Below are positions 10,901 to 21,718 of a DNA stretch of 64,000 bases, piece by piece; the stretch's first letter is position 1; every line of letters begins with the position of its first letter. The notes under the pieces are model-generated. The model was not told where the DNA came from and did not search any database. It was given only the letters and a program-made list of their open reading frames with translations. The stretch comes from Chlorella sp. KRBP (taxonomy: Eukaryota; Chlorophyta; Trebouxiophyceae; Chlorellales; Chlorellaceae). Location of the stretch: contig QAXK01001551.1 of NCBI GenBank assembly GCA_004335735.1, forward strand, positions 1 to 64,000, in the 5' to 3' direction. The translations under genes were made by a program, and so were the position numbers.

Positions 10901-12994
10901 ACGCTGCCAAGGCTGAGGCAGCAACCTTGGCGAACTGCCCCAGCGTGCAGGTGGCACACGATTTACCGTGTTTGCTTGGCCATGGGCGCAGGTTTGACTT
11001 GTTGCACGTGATGCTGGACGAGACGACTGAGGACGTGGACAACCGCATCGCGCAGCACATCATCCGCCTGCACCGCTACCAGGGTGACGCCTTCAGCAAC
11101 GTGCCATACAGCACCGACCAGCTGCAGAGGTAAGCAGCACCTCCTGCTCACTTTCCACTACCAACCCAGCACAGCACTGCTGACTTGACCCCGACCCGGC
11201 AACTCAGTCAGGCACCTCACAAGCTCCCTCCTCCTGGTGCGCACAGGTACATCAAGTACGCGCGCGCCATCAAGCCAGAGATGAGCACCGAGGCGGCAGA
11301 AAAGCTGGTGCGTCAGCATCTTGCCAACCCTGCACCCGTTGTGAGGCTTGACGCCTTGCAAGACTGTCCGAGGCGTGCCGTCACCCACCCACACTCGGTG
11401 GGTAGCCCTGTGTTGCCCCCTGTGCAGGTCCACGCGTACAAGGAGCTGCGCAGTGAGGACGCCATGCCTGGCTCAGCGTCAGCGTACCGCATCACGGTGC
11501 GTCAGCTCGAGGCGTTGGTGCGCCTGAGCGAGGCCACGGCGCGCGCCTACTGCTGCAACACCATCACGCCCGCACACGTGGAGGCCTCCAAGCGCCTGCT
11601 GCGCTCCTCCATCCTCAAGATTGAGCAGCAGGACGTGGACCTGGATGACGACGACCCTGTGAGTGTGTACGGGGCGGGAGGAGGGAGGGAAGGCGCCTGG
11701 ATAATGTGCCAGCAAGGTGCTGGTGCGCACGTCTCACGCCCTCTGACGCGCCATGACTTTTGTCTGCCTCTTTTTGCCGCAGCTGGGCCGCCCTGTGTTT
11801 GACCCTGAGTTTGGCCCCGGTGGCCCGGTGGACGAGTTCCAGGGCCAGGACCAGGTCATGGCTGAGGGGGGGGCGCGGGAGAGGGCACAGGGGCAACAGG
11901 ACGACATGGACCAGGGACCGGGGCAGGAGAACGTGCCGGGGCTGGCCAACGGCGCGACGGGCGCTGGCGCTGCAGGGTGAGGGGTCACTGCTCACTGACA
12001 GCAGCGGCGTGCATGACGAGTGGTGCTGTCCTTGTGGGTGGGGACAAGCAACCACTTCTGGTTGTGTGCTGTTCATGTGCAGGGCGCCCAAGCCAGCGGC
12101 GGCTGCTGCACCAGGCGCTGGGGAGCAGCCAGCAGCTGCCAAGAAGACGACCAAGATCACAGCGGCAAAGTTCACACAAATGAAGGTAGGCAGGCGTCTG
12201 AGGAGCTTGAGATGTAGGTGCATGCGTTAAGCCGCAGTGCGCTCATGCGCAGGTGGGTGCTTTCGTTGTGCGTCACACTCTGTCCACGGATTACACTGGA
12301 ATGTCATGTGGCTGCGTGCGCGCAGGGCCTGCTGGTCAAGCGCATGATGGAGGCGCAGGAAGCTGCGTACCGTGCGCGTGAGGCCAAGCAGGCGGCTGCA
12401 GCGGCGCAGGAGGAGGAGGAGGCGCAGGACGACGGCATGCGGCAGGAGGACCTCATGCGCTGGTACATGGAGGACCAACAGACCAGGTGAGGGGCTGGGG
12501 CGTGTGGTGGTGCTTGCACAGCGGTGCTTGCACAGCGGGCAGCCAGCCGCAGCACCGGCGTGGGCGGTCGGCACGCAGAGCGGGTCGCATCACGCGCCCT
12601 GAGCTGCAACTGTTGCTAATGGGCGTGCATGTGTGTCACCTGCACACAGGGGCGCGCTCAAGCTGGAGGAGGACGCCGAGCGCGAGATGGAGCTGCTCTT
12701 CAAGGTGGTCAACCACCTCATCAAGAAGGACCAGGTGAGCAGGAACGTGGCATCGCCAGGTGGGCACAGGAGGATGCACACGGCCCCCACACTGATGGTC
12801 GCCAGGTGGACACAGGAGGATGCACACGACCCCCACACTGATGGTACAGCACCCCTGCATTGTCCTGCGCACAGGTGTTGGCAGTGGTGTACCGGCCCGA
12901 GCCGCAGGCGGGCGAGAGCAGCACCGACTACCTGGTGCGCATGCAGAGCGAGCGCGTGCTCACGCTGCACGCCGGCTTCAACCCCGACGAGTGA
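7927..12994 (+). CDS. MCM6: DNA replication licensing factor MCM6
   Basis: Subunit of the nuclear MCM2-7 replicative helicase. Twenty exons join in frame to about 916 residues: 7927-8301, 8403-8479, 8573-8755, 8849-8981, 9078-9183, 9286-9392, 9507-9632, 9782-9892, 10004-10077, 10210-10294, 10447-10611, 10727-10842, 10992-11129, 11247-11307, 11428-11658, 11783-11976, 12083-12185, 12326-12486, 12650-12734 and 12875-12994. The zinc-binding segment FRCLECGTVV...CSNNTC is in exon 3. Walker A is GDPACAKSQILK (exon 9), followed by KYVSGFLPRAVYTSGKASTA; Walker B is CCIDEFDKMD (exon 11). The arginine-finger motif LLSRFDL spans exons 12-13. TISITKAGIQATLNARASIL is the MCM6 type. The C-terminal winged-helix region (GLLVKRMMEAQE, then LAVVYRPEP) is present. 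Oddities are a Gly run (GGRGGGGGGG) in the N-terminal domain at the exon 6 acceptor and a Gly/Gln/Ala-rich linker before the winged helix. Family assignment is very secure; individual borders are mostly secure. Confidence 0.95.
12755..12846. repeat. Two-copy tandem repeat (about 48-bp unit) in the last MCM6 intron
   Basis: Two near-identical copies of a unit beginning aggtgg(g/a)cacaggagga and ending cccccacactgatggt lie back to back between MCM6 exons 19 and 20. They differ at only a few bases. Each copy contains cag|gtgg, which could mimic a splice site. Confidence 0.75.
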
Positions 12995-13215
12995 ATGCTT
13001 GCTGTGCCACGCGCTGTGCGCTGCTGCAACGCGAGCACCTTTGTGAGTCCACCTGAGGGTTGCCTGCCCTTGAGGTCGTGGGCGGCACACAAAGGAGCAG
13101 CACTTACAGCGCCCCAGCACACAGCGCGCACACACAGAAGGCAGCGAGCAGGCGCAGCTGCGCGTGCAGCACACGGCGTAGGCACCTGGCGTAGGCACGA
13201 GCACATCGGCGAGCC

Positions 13216-16200
13216 ATGGGCTCCGACTCTTCGGACGAGGAGGTGCCTCTGGCGGTGCTTGCCCAGCAGCGCAAGGCCGCTGCTGCTGCTGCCGCCACCG
13301 CGGCAGCGTCGAACGGCAAGGGGAGCAAGGGGAAGGCCACCCCGACTGCGGCAGCCAAGAAGCGCGCAGCCAAGAAGCAGAGCAGCGAGGCGGAGGAGGA
13401 GGACGACGACGACGACGATGGCAGCAGCGAGGCGAGCAGCAGCGCGGAGGAGGAGGAGGAGGGCGAGGCGGCCAAGCCAAAGAGGCGCAGCAGCGCCAGG
13501 TCGAGTGGGGGCGGAGGCGAGCGCAGCGCCAAGCGTGCCAAGCGCGGCGAGGGCGGCAAGAGCGGCGACAAGGTGCTGTGGCAGTCGCTCAAGCACCACG
13601 GCGTGCTCTTCCCTCCCGAATACGTGCCGCACGGAGTCAAGCTGCTCTACGAGGGCGAGCCTGTGCAGCTGACGCCGGACCAGGAGGAGGTGGCCACCAT
13701 GTTCGCGATCATGATTGAGACGGACTACATGAAGAAGCCCATCTTCCTCAAGAACTTCTGGGCTGGCTTCCAGGAAATCCTCGGCAAGAACCACAAGATC
13801 AAGTCCCTCGACAAGTGCGACTTCCGCCCCATCTACAACTACCTCATGGAGGAGAGGGAGAAGAAGAAGGGCCTCAGCAAGGAGGTGAGCCTGCTTGCAG
13901 CGTGCGGCGCGGGGGCGGCGGCACCTGGGACGGCACATCGACACGCCGTGCGCATGCCGCGCCCGTGAACACTTGCAGGAGAAGGAGAAGGCCAAGAAGG
14001 AGAGGGACGCGTCTGAGGGCAAGTACAAGGTGGCGTACGTGGATGGACGGCCTGAGCCGGTGAGCGGCCTGTGTGCGCCGAGCGGGCAGGCACAGCGGCA
14101 CACTCGGCACAGCTGCAGCCCAGCAGCAACACCACAGGTGGTGCATCACAGCAGGGTGCAGACGTGCAGCGGGTGTGGCTCGTGCGCGCGTGCTTGTGCA
14201 CAACACAGGTGGGCAACTTCCGCGTGGAGCCTCCAGCGCTGTTCCGCGGGCGAGGTGAGCATCCCAAGATGGGCATGATCAAGAAACGAGTCTACCCGCG
14301 GGACATCACCATCAACATCGGGAAGGGGGAGCCGCTGCCGGAGCACCCCTACCCGGGGCAGACCTGGAAGGAGGTGAGCCGCACCTGAACAGCACCAGCA
14401 GGCACACGGGGGGTCAAGGACCAGGCACACGGGTAGAGGCATGCGTCCCTGGCGTCGTCCCGGGGTGCAACTCAGCGCTGGTGGCCCTTGTTGTGTGTGG
14501 TTGCAGGTGCGCCACGACCAGACGGTGACGTGGTTGGCGTACTGGCGCGACACGGTGAGCCAAAAGGACTACAAGTACGTGTACCTGGGCGCCACCAGCA
14601 CCTTCAAGGCGGACAGCGACCTGGCCAAGTACGAAAAGGTGGGCACCGGGCTGCTCCCTGCAGCAGCACCAGCAGCAGCAGGGTGGGAGCAGGTGCACGC
14701 ACGTGCAGCAGAGGGATGAGAACAGGAGCGGCAGCAGGAGGGTGAGAGCGGGGGTACGCAGGGAGGAGAGCAGCAGGGCAAGCAGTGTGCGGCGTCGCTC
14801 TCACCTCGCTGTGGTGTCCCTCCTCCTGCTCCTTGTCCTGTTGTCCTGTTGACAGGCGCGCAAGCTCAAGGAGATCATTGGTGAGGTGCGGCGGCAGTAC
14901 GAGAAGGACATGGTGGACAAGGACACGCGCAAGCGGCAGGTGAGGGGAGGGTGCACCATGCCTGGCGGGTGCACTGGCACCACTGTGGGGAGGGCCAGGA
15001 GCTGCCCTGGGGGGTGCACTGGCTGTGCGCCTTGCCCTGGGCTGGGTGGCCACCGAATGATCACGCCGTGTTGTCCCACCACACACACACACGCGCGCAG
15101 ATGGCGGTGGCTCTGTACTTCATTGACAAGCTGGCGCTGCGTGCGGGGCACGAGAAGGACGAGGACGAGGCGGACACGGTGGGCTGCTGCACGCTCAAGG
15201 TGCGTGCGCACAGTGACTGCACACGACCTGGTGGTGTGGACAAGGAGGGGCCACGCAGCCTGCACGTCCTGGTCAGCACCTACACCGTGCCTGATGATCT
15301 GCACACACGCACACACCGCCGCCTTGGTGCTTGCAGGTGGAGAACATTGAGTGCGTGGAGCCGTCCTCGGTCAAGTTCGACTTCCTGGGCAAGGACTCGA
15401 TCCGGTGAGCGCAGCCCTTGAATCTGGCAGGCTCAGCATTAGTTGCGACGCCTGGTGTTGCCCGCCTGGCTGACCGTGGGCGGTGGCGGCCCCCTTGTTT
15501 GTTGTGCGTGTGTGCTGAGTTGCACAAATGGCGACCGACCATGACCCACACTTGACAATCGTACCCCTGTGCGTGTCCCCAGGTACGAGAACACAGTGGA
15601 GGTTGACCCTCGCGTGTACGCGTGCGTGGAGAAGTTCCGCAAGATGGACCACACGGGGCGCAAGAAGCAGCCGGCCGACCAGCTCTTCGAGTCGTTTGAC
15701 GCGCAGGACCTCAACAAGGAGCTCAAGAACATCATGGACGGCCTCAGCGTCAAGGTGAGGGAGGGGGGCTGTGTGTCAGGAGTAGCACGCTGACTCGTGC
15801 GGACGTGTGGGGAGGATGTGGCATTCGTCAAGTGAGAAAAGTGGTGTGGTGCTGCCTGTCGTGACGCGTTGATGACTCATCCTTGCCTATTGTATCCGTG
15901 CAGGTGTTCCGCACGTACAACGCCTCCATCACGCTGGACCGCCTGCTGAGTGAGCTGGAGCAGGACCAGGCCAACAGCTCACTGTCAGTGGACGAGAAGA
16001 AGGCGGACTACGACAAGGCCAACAAGGAGGTGGCCATCCTGTGTAACCATCAGCGCTCAGTACCAAAGACACACGGAAACCAGGTGCGCTCACAACCCCT
16101 GGGAGGGGCTGTGGACGGGTGGCGCTAGCCCAGGGCATCGTTGAATGCTCAGGTGCAGGGGGGTTAGCTTGCCCAGCAGTGTTGTGCCCACCTTGGTGGC

Positions 16201-17081
16201 GCTGCTCACCCTGGTATCACACCGCCCCCTCTCTGCTGTGTGCTCCTCTTGCAGATGGAGAAGCTGACGGGCAAGCTGACGGCTCTCAAGCAGGAGCTGG
16301 ACGAGCTGCAGGACCAACTCAAGGCGGCCAAGAAGGGAAAGGACGGCAACGCCGCCGCGTGAGTGATGCAGTGATAACAGGGCGGGAGACCCAGGGAAAA
16401 GGTAACCATGACGCTGGTGCCACAGCGTGCACGCTGGCGTGCTCACCTATGCGTGGCCTGTTATGTGTGCACAGGATTGAGTCCAAGTTGGACAAGAAGA
16501 AGCAGCAGATCGCCAAGATGGAGCTGCAGGCGCGCAGCAAGGAGGTGAGGCGCTGCGGGGTGGTAGGGGGTCATGAGGGAGGGAGGCAGGGTGGGGATGG
16601 TGGCTGGGAGACAGGTGAGAGCACCAGCGATGCGCACCAGTGTGGCAGGGAGGGAGGGACACGGCTGAGAAGCCACCTGGGGCCACCTGTGGTGCTAACG
16701 CCCCATCCTCACAGTGTACATATGCTGGCTGTACAATGTGATGCTGCTTGCAGGACCTCAAGACGGTGGCCCTGGGCACCTCCAAGATCAACTACATGGA
16801 CCCGCGCATCACGGTGGCGTGGTGCAAGCGCAACGAGGTGCGCGATGCCTGGGTGCTGGGGATGGAGTGGTGCTGGGGACGGAGTGCTTATGGCGCGCAC
16901 ACATGGAGTGGGACGCTGTGGGGGGCATCCAACACACACCGGGCCACCCAACCCATAGCGTCTGGCCATAGCGTCTTACTGCGTCTGCCCTGTGCAGGTG
17001 CCGATTGAGAAGATCTTCAACAAGTCGCTGCTGGCCAAGTTCCACTGGTGCATGGACACGGAGCCCGCCTTCAAGTTCTGA
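13216..17081 (+). CDS. TOP1: DNA topoisomerase I (eukaryotic type IB)
   Basis: Nuclear type IB topoisomerase that relaxes DNA through a 3'-phosphotyrosine intermediate. Thirteen exons join to about 660 residues: 13216-13884, 13979-14059, 14210-14373, 14508-14639, 14856-14939, 15101-15199, 15337-15404, 15583-15754, 15904-16083, 16255-~16358, 16474-16543, 16754-~16837 and 16999-17081. A charged, Lys/Glu/Ser-rich N-terminus (residues 1-120, with poly-Asp and nuclear-localisation-like KRAAKK and KPKRRS) precedes the core KVLWQSLKHHGVLFPPEY. All five catalytic positions are visible: Arg in LRAGHEK, Lys in FLGKDSIR, Arg in VFRTYNAS, His in ILCNHQR and the nucleophile Tyr in SKINYMDPRITVAW. A coiled-coil linker (KLTALKQELDELQDQLKAAK) lies before the active-site exon, as in the family. 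Length is slightly below the human enzyme because the N-terminus is short. It starts 221 bases after the MCM6 stop. Confidence 0.96.
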
Positions 17082-17550
17082 GGGGGCAGGGGGAGAGGAG
17101 ACGCCCGCCGCCACGGGCTGAGAGTGCCTGACCTTTGGGCCCGCCCCACCTTCATGCTATGAGGGCGGGAGGTCTTACATCTGGCCGCTCACACGCCACG
17201 CCCTACGCTTCACACGCATGTGACCGCTCTGCACGCTTTGCGTTTCTGTCTGAGTCGGACTTGACGGACCTCCCACCACCCCCCTGAGGGTGACCCGGCT
17301 GAACCAATGGCCACACGCCGCTGCTACTCTGCATTGTTGCTCTCTCCTCTTGGTGCAGCGCTGCACACGCCCCGTTGCTGCTGCTATTCTCCATGCTCTG
17401 GCTTCCCTGCGGCGCCTGTCCATGTGCGCCAGGTGCACGCGTTTCAAAATTCATCTGTTGCGCCTGCTGCTGCTGCTGCCCCTGCGCAGAAGCAGCAGAG
17501 CAGAGGAAGATTGCGCATTCTGCAGAGCAGAGGGCATCTCAGAGCAGAGG
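17082..17550. other. Intergenic region, TOP1 to DUF4795 gene
   Basis: About 470 bases with no recognised gene. The frame of the next gene stays open upstream, with an in-frame ATG near 17420, so a longer N-terminus (MCARCTRF...) is possible. I prefer 17551 because the upstream residues are Cys/Leu/Arg-rich and unlike the coiled coil that follows. Confidence 0.4.
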
Positions 17551-20500
17551 ATGGCCGCAGTCCTGGAGCTGCCCGTGCCTCTGGACGCGCTGTTCAAGGT
17601 GCAGCACGTCCAGGTCGTGCAGCAGATTGACACCGAGGCCCTCGCTGCCACGCTGCAGCTCCTGGTTGATCGAGTCAACGCGTTGACCGGCGCAGCACCG
17701 CAGTCGGGAGAGACTCCGCAGCAGCAGCAGCAGATTAAGCACCTCGAGGCGCAGAACGACGAGCTCAGCAATCGCCTCAAACAGCTGGAGGCCAAGCAGG
17801 TGCGTGCGCAGGCGTCTCGCGCGCGAGATGCACGACATGTACAACAGCAAGTCGGGAGTCCCATCGACTGCGATGGCAAGCACCGATGGCAAGCAATTGC
17901 TCTGTTCTCGCACGCTCGTTGTGCACTGTGGCAGGCGGAGGTGCAGGCACAGCTCGACGCGCACAAGACAATCAGTGACTTGCCTCGCGCCTCAGCAGCA
18001 CCAGCAGCAGCAGCGCCAGTGGACACGGTGCGTGTTGATGCCTGCAGTGCTTCTTGTTCAGGGCTGCATCACCTGCTGGGTTCCTCACTATGTGTTGCGC
18101 AAGTGCGTGTACAACGATGCGCAGAGTGCACTTGAGGCTCGCCTCCAGGCGCTGGAGGCTAGCATCCCAGCAACAGCAGCAACACCCTCAGGAGATGGCG
18201 GGCTCGCTGACCGTGTGGCAGCTCTTGAGCAGCAGGTGGCGGCACTCCAGCAGGGCGCGGGCAGCGGCGCTTCGCGTGACGACGCCAGCAGCACTGCGGC
18301 GCCTGCTGCACTGCTGGCATCAGGACCACAGTCAGAGCCCACAGCACTGCGTGACTTGGCTGACCAGGTCAGGCAGCTGCAACAGCAGCAGCAACAGCAG
18401 GCCGCTGCCCTGGCGCCCGCCGTCCCCTCCGCTGCACCCGCCCTGACGCGGAGTGCGACCAGGGACCATGTCGCGGCACCTGCTGCTGCACTGGCTGCGC
18501 CAGCAGACGATGGCGCCGGCCAGGTGCTCAAGGTGATGGTGGCCCGCCTGGAGGGGCGCGTGGGCGAGGTGGAGCTGCAGCTGGAGATGCTCCGGGCCAG
18601 TGTGCGGGAGGTGGACGCGGCAGCATCCGCCGCACCAGACGCAGGTACGTCCCTTGCGCACACACACTGTGTCAGCGGCCCCATCAGGTTAGCGCCACAA
18701 GACATTACTGTGTGTGCGTTTGTCCTGCCCCACTGCAGGCAAGGAGGCTGTGAGCAAGGCCAGCAGCCTTGAGGACGCACTGCTCATTATCCGGGAGCTG
18801 TACGACAAGGTGAGGATAGCTTGGGTGTGTGCAGCTTGAAGGGATCAGCAACCGTGGTAAAAAGAGGTGGCCAGGGCTGCACCTCACGCCCTGCGCTACC
18901 CGTGCTCGCTCCACCCCGCAGCTGTCCAACAAGGCTGACCGTGCCTCCATGGAGCCCCTCATCCGCCGCACGGCCGACCTGGCCACCCAGGTGTCTGAGG
19001 CCTTGGCCCGCCTCAACAACCTGGAGGCACGCGACCGCAACGCACGCTCCGCACCCCCTCCCCCGCCTGTTGCAGCGTACCAGGGCCCTGACAGCCCTGT
19101 GAGCACCGCAGCGCCCGTTGCGCCCCTGGAGAGCGACACCGGGCGGGTGTTTGACCTGGAGACCAGTATGGGGGAGCTGGGCGCCCTGGTGCGTCAGCTG
19201 CAGGAGGCGCTGGGTGAGGCGCAGGGCGGGCTGCAGGCGCACACGGTGCAGCTTGATGACCTGGCGGCAGCGCTGGCGGGCAAGGCGGATCAGGCGGCAC
19301 TGGATGGGATGGCGGTGACGGCGGCACTGGCTGCGGCTGGTGCGGGCGCGGGTGCGGGCAGTGAGGGCAACGGCAATGGAGGCGGTGCGGTGGAAGAGTT
19401 GCTCAAGGGGCTGGTGGCGGACAAGGCAACCAAGGTAAGGCACACACCACCGCGGTGTTCCTGTCCTCCTGCTGCCCATCCTACCTAGACGCTAGAGCAC
19501 TGGGTTGATTGGTGGGCGGGTGGGTGACTAAGGTGCCTGCACCCTCCCTGCCCCCACTGCCCCCTACTGCACCCCAGGCTGAGCTGGAGCTTCTCAGGTC
19601 TCTCCTCTCCGCCAAGCCGTCACGTGACGAGCTGCGTCAGGTGGCACAGCAGGCCCAGCAGGCCAGCGCCCAGGCGGCCGCCGCCCTGGACCGCGCCGGC
19701 GACGTGGCAGCCACCATCCCCCCCGCCAACATGCCCTCCACCTCCAGCACCACAGACGCAACACCCGCCTCCGCAGCTGTGGATGCTGCGAGCCGGGAGG
19801 AGGTGGCGGCGCTGGCGCAACAGATTGGTGACATGCTGGGTGACCTGGCCACCCTGCGTATGGAGCTTGCTGCTGCTCAGGCCGCCGCCGCTGCTGCAGC
19901 ACCCGGCGGTGCAGTGCTGGGCACGTCCAGCAGTGGGGCGGGCGGCAAGGAGGGTGACAACAACAGCGCCAACGGTGTGCCGTCCACGGTTGTTGCGGGC
20001 ATGGCCCGTGAGCTGGCCGCCCTACGTGAGGGTTTGGACATGGTGGCTCACGCCTCCAACATCATGGCGGTGGGCATGGAGCCGCCCCGCATGATGAACA
20101 AGGACGAGGGTGGCACCAACGGCACTAGTGGTGGCGGCGCTAACGGCGGCCCTGCGCCTGGGCTGGTGGGCGGCAAGGAGCCTCGTGTGCACCGTGGCGC
20201 CCTGGAGCGCTTGGTCAAGCTGCTGGGCCGCCAGTCGGTGGTTCACAAGCTGGACTGGTTCGACCCTAGCACGCTGAACCAAATGTCGCAGAAGCTAGGC
20301 ATGGTGGAGGCGTTGCTGCAGAACCAGCACATGATGTCGCGCCCGGGCACCACCCAGCCGGACGCCGGCATGAAGGAGCTGGAGGCGCAGCTGCGGCGGC
20401 TGAGCAGGGAGGTGCGGGCCATGAAGGACAAGCAAGGTGACGGCGGGGCGGGGGCACTGGGCACGGGGCGCTTGGCCGACAGCGACTACGCCATGCTGTC

Positions 20501-21537
20501 GGGCAAGCCCCTGCTGGGGTACAGGTGCATGGCGTGCGACCGGCCGCTGGACAAGCTCAACGACAGGCCCGGGCCGGCCATCCCGACGTACCAGATGCCG
20601 GTGCGCGTCACCGCCTCGCCCGAGGTCTCCAACAAGGTGTGTGTGTGCGTATGCGGGTGTGGATATATGCATGCTCCTACGTGGACCATCAGCCAGGTGC
20701 CGTGTGTCGCAGGTGCACCCAGGCGGCGGTGGGGATGGTCTTGATGCTGTTGGGATTCGCACACGTGTCCTTGTGTGCAGGCGGCCATGATGAGGGCGCC
20801 CGTGGTGGGTGCGGGACTGACGCCTGAGAACTCCTCACTGGTGAGCCTGTGTGTGTGTGTGCGCGCTTGCAAACGAGGCGGCCCAGCCGCGGTGACCAAG
20901 GCAGCACGGATCAGCCTGTATGTGTGTCGAGCTTTACATCTGGCGCGGCTACCTCTCGCAAACAGATGAGCATAGATAATCGCTGTGTGAGCCTGCGTGT
21001 GGGCCGCCAGCATTGACACCCTTGACTGCTGCACCACCATCAAGCGATTGTGCCGCACGCATGTAATGGGCTGACTGCTGCTGTTTCCGTCCATGGCTTG
21101 ACAGGGCAAGTTCATCCGCAAGGCTGGTTACGACAACTCGCAGCGCGGCCCCCAGACCTGGTACGAGGACGCAAAGGGCCTGCCCGCCGAGGCGCTGCCC
21201 TCCCAGGACGTAGGGCCCAAGCTGGCACCGGGAGGATGGCGCGCTAGCCACAGCGGGGTGAGCATACGCGACGCTAGCTGCTCTCAGTCGCTGCATGCTG
21301 CATACATGCCCTGGAGCTGACGGTGTGATGATTGCTCCCGAGTGTGCGCAGGCTGCTCCAGGCGTCACCAAGCAGGCGTCAGGCCTGCCTGACATCCTAG
21401 GCGCCGCGTCCGCCGCCCGCAGCCGTGCGGGCACCAGCTCACAGCCGCAGCGCCCGTCAGGCTTTGGGGCGGCTGAGGCACCACAGGAGGCGCAGGACCA
21501 CGTGCAGCTGCAGATGAACATGCTGCCCACCCTCTGA
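17551..21537 (+). CDS. DUF4795 coiled-coil protein (QRICH2-like), probable axonemal protein
   Basis: Nine exons join in frame to 967 residues: 17551-17799, 17935-18027, 18125-18644, 18739-18809, 18922-19434, 19578-20636, 20781-20840, 21105-21257 and 21352-21537. Most of the protein is Gln/Ala/Glu-rich heptad coiled coil (for example HLEAQNDELSNRLKQLEAKQ and MVARLEGRVGEVELQLEML). It carries DUF4795-like anchors: KADRASMEPL, KADQAALDGM and SRDELRQVAQQ. Next comes VHKLDWFDPSTLNQM, and then the signature Cys pair in GYRCMACDRPLDKLNDRPGP. Human relatives QRICH2 and C16orf96 act in sperm flagella, so an axonemal or flagellar assembly role is inferred rather than shown. The C-terminus after RKAGYDNSQRGPQTWYEDAK is Pro/Ala-rich and ends LQLQMNMLPTL. 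It is convergent with the next gene, 181 bases away. Confidence 0.75.
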
Positions 21538-21718
21538 GGCTGAGGCTTGGCTGCTGATCATGATGCGCCACGGGGAGCGCGATGGGGGGGCGGGGTTGAA
21601 CAGGCGAAATGCGCGCAAGAGAGTAGAGATCAAGTGGCAGTGGGAGTCCCGGTCTGATAGGGAATACAACGGACCAGTGTGTGAGCATTGCGTGAGCAGG
21701 AAGGGACGTTAGCACTTG

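Noticed and set aside
20700..20780. Possible extra exon (VHPGGGGDGLDAVGIRT) in the DUF4795 gene
   Set aside because: It has a plausible acceptor, but its frame disagrees with the following exon and no donor is present before 20781.
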